A stretch of DNA of 41,890 bases from assembly GCA_964576715.1 (NCBI GenBank), contig CAZNWE010000033.1:1-41890 (forward strand), in the 5' to 3' direction. The translations under genes and the position numbers were made by a program. This document shows, piece after piece, positions 40,519-41,890 of this stretch. This DNA is from SLRI01 sp964576715 (GTDB lineage: Bacteria > Pseudomonadota > Alphaproteobacteria > Geminicoccales > Geminicoccaceae). The notes below the pieces were generated by a model. The model did no database searches. It was not told where the DNA came from and saw only the letters and a list, made by a program, of their open reading frames with translations. Positions within the stretch are counted from its first letter, which is position 1. Each line of letters begins with the position of its first letter.

Positions 40519-41890
40519 ATGACCAAGACCATCGGGCATTTCATCAACGGGGCGCATCACCCGGGCACCGGCACCGCCACCGGCCTCGTCTTTAACCCGG
40601 CAACCGGCGAGGAGACGGCACGGGTCGCCATGGCGGCCGAGCCCGAGGTCCAGGCCGCGGTCGAGGCCGCCAAGGCCGCCCAGCCCGCCTGGGCCGACAC
40701 GGCAATCGTCAGGCGCGCCCGGGTCATGTTCCGCTTCAAGGAGTTGATCGAGCAGAACATGGAGGAGCTGGCCCGCCGGGTGTCTGCCGAGCACGGCAAG
40801 ACGCTGGAGGACGCCAAGGGCTCGATCACCCGCGGCCTCGAGGTGGTCGAGTTCGCCTGCGGCATCCCGCAGCTCCTGAAGGGCGAGTTCAGTCACAATG
40901 TGGGCGCCGGCGTCGACCTCGTCTCCGTCCGCCACCCTGTCGGCATCGCCGCCGGCATCACGCCCTTCAACTTCCCCGCCATGATCCCGCTCTGGATGGC
41001 GCCGATGGCGATCGCCTGCGGCAACGCCTTCATCCTCAAGCCGTCCGAGAAGGACCCCTCCTGCCCGATGCTCCTGGCGGAGCTCCTGCAGGAAGCGGGT
41101 GCGCCCGCCGGCATCATCCAGGTCGTCAACGGCGGCAAGGAGGCGGTGAACGCCATCCTGGCGCATCCCGATATCGCGGCGGTGAGCTTCGTCGGTGCCA
41201 CCGCCACCGCCGAGTACATCTACCGGACCGGCACGATGCACGGCAAACGCGTCCAGGCCCTGGGCGGGGCCAAGAACCACATGGTGATCATGCCGGATGC
41301 CGATCTCGACATGGCGGTCGATGCGCTGATGGGTGCGGGCTACGGTTCCGCCGGCGAGCGCTGCATGGCGGTCTCGGTCGCCGTCCCGGTGGGCGAAAAG
41401 ACGGCGGATGCCCTGATCGAGAAGCTGGCACCCAAGGTCCGCCAGCTGAAGATCGGCCCCGGCACCGAACCCGGCGTGGAGATGGGCCCGCTGGTCACCA
41501 AGGAACATCTCGAGAAGGTCAGGGGCTATGTCGATCTGGGCATCCAGGAGGGGGCGGAACTCGTCGTCGACGGCCGCGACTTCAAGATGCAGGGCTACGA
41601 GAACGGCTTCTTCCTCGGTGGCTGCCTGTTCGACCGGGTCACCGAGGACATGCGGATCTGCAAGGAGGAAATCTTCGGCCCGGTCCTCTCGGTGGTCAGG
41701 AAACCCGACTACGCCGCGGCGGTGAAGATCATCAACGACCACGAATACGGCAACGGTACCGCGATCTTCACCCGCGACGGTGACGCCGCCCGGGCCTTCG
41801 CCAACGAGGTCCAGATCGGCATGGTCGGCGTCAATGTGCCGATCCCGGTGCCCATGGCCTTCCACAGCTTCGGCGGCTGGAAGCGCTCGC
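40519..41890 (+). CDS. mmsA: Methylmalonate-semialdehyde dehydrogenase (acylating), 3'-truncated by window edge
   Basis: It oxidises methylmalonate semialdehyde, and malonate semialdehyde, with NAD and CoA to propionyl-CoA or acetyl-CoA in valine, inositol and pyrimidine-related catabolism. The frame runs from ATG 40519 (AGGAGAGGG upstream) to the window end, 457 codons, so about 40 residues are missing. Visible are the N-terminal GHFINGAHH, PFNFPAMIPLWM (typical of this family rather than other aldehyde dehydrogenases), LKPSEKDPS, VSFVGATATAEYIY, the catalytic Cys282 in GSAGERCMAVS, and KEEIFGPVLSVV. The neighbour across the gap is ubiG in the opposite direction. The usual valine partners such as mmsB would lie beyond the edge. 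Confidence 0.95.
   Translation, partial: MTKTIGHFINGAHHPGTGTATGLVFNPATGEETARVAMAAEPEVQAAVEAAKAAQPAWADTAIVRRARVMFRFKELIEQNMEELARRVSAEHGKTLEDAKGSITRGLEVVEFACGIPQLLKGEFSHNVGAGVDLVSVRHPVGIAAGITPFNFPAMIPLWMAPMAIACGNAFILKPSEKDPSCPMLLAELLQEAGAPAGIIQVVNGGKEAVNAILAHPDIAAVSFVGATATAEYIYRTGTMHGKRVQALGGAKNHMVIMPDADLDMAVDALMGAGYGSAGERCMAVSVAVPVGEKTADALIEKLAPKVRQLKIGPGTEPGVEMGPLVTKEHLEKVRGYVDLGIQEGAELVVDGRDFKMQGYENGFFLGGCLFDRVTEDMRICKEEIFGPVLSVVRKPDYAAAVKIINDHEYGNGTAIFTRDGDAARAFANEVQIGMVGVNVPIPVPMAFHSFGGWKRS

Overview
The window is 41.9 kb of high-GC DNA that looks like an alphaproteobacterial chromosome. The evidence is an ECF sigma factor with a ChrR-type anti-sigma partner, a COQ9-family protein, an AarF/UbiB protein, a secA / PPIase / argJ / mutT neighbourhood, and a purD-tsaC pair. 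A Rhodospirillales- or Geminicoccales-like lineage is my guess; genus cannot be fixed from the sequence alone.

Layout. Positions 1-2402 are a mobile-element graveyard. An IS3-family transposase remnant (+) is interrupted by a decayed group II intron on the minus strand (intron B, 5' end at 1996). Intron B is itself interrupted by a second group II intron on the plus strand (intron A, 3' end near 910, with an open reverse transcriptase frame). From about 2540 on the content is mostly core. It starts with glmM (-) and secA (-) under a good sigma-70 promoter. Divergent to secA is a plus-strand run of periplasmic PPIase, argJ, mutT and xthA. From 18.8 kb back to 10.9 kb runs a tight seven-gene minus-strand operon: periplasmic BMP-type binding protein, double ABC ATPase, two permeases, a cytidine deaminase-purine nucleoside phosphorylase fusion, deoC and deoA. 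Together these would import nucleosides and take them apart to free bases and pentose phosphates for central metabolism.

Next come a lipoprotein alpha/beta hydrolase and gluQRS. A ChrR-like anti-sigma and ECF sigma pair follows, with a recognisable self-type promoter, divergent from a class II aldolase. Then come a membrane-tailed receiver-domain protein, threonine ammonia-lyase, argC (all -), purD-tsaC (+), a long-chain acyl-CoA ligase (-), and pepF-ubiB (+).

A 0.8 kb stretch at 33.7-34.5 kb holds no secure gene. It is followed by rpsU (-), which has no standard start codon in frame, then def-COQ9 (+), an AsmA-family protein (-), ubiG (-), and the first 457 codons of mmsA (+) at the right edge. 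Three ubiquinone-related genes (ubiB, COQ9, ubiG) lie within 8 kb.

No CRISPR array, tRNA or rRNA was seen. The most unusual items are the nested intron/IS structure with its two copies of a 37-bp palindromic element, the CDD-PNP fusion, the rpsU start, and the variant zinc site of the anti-sigma factor.
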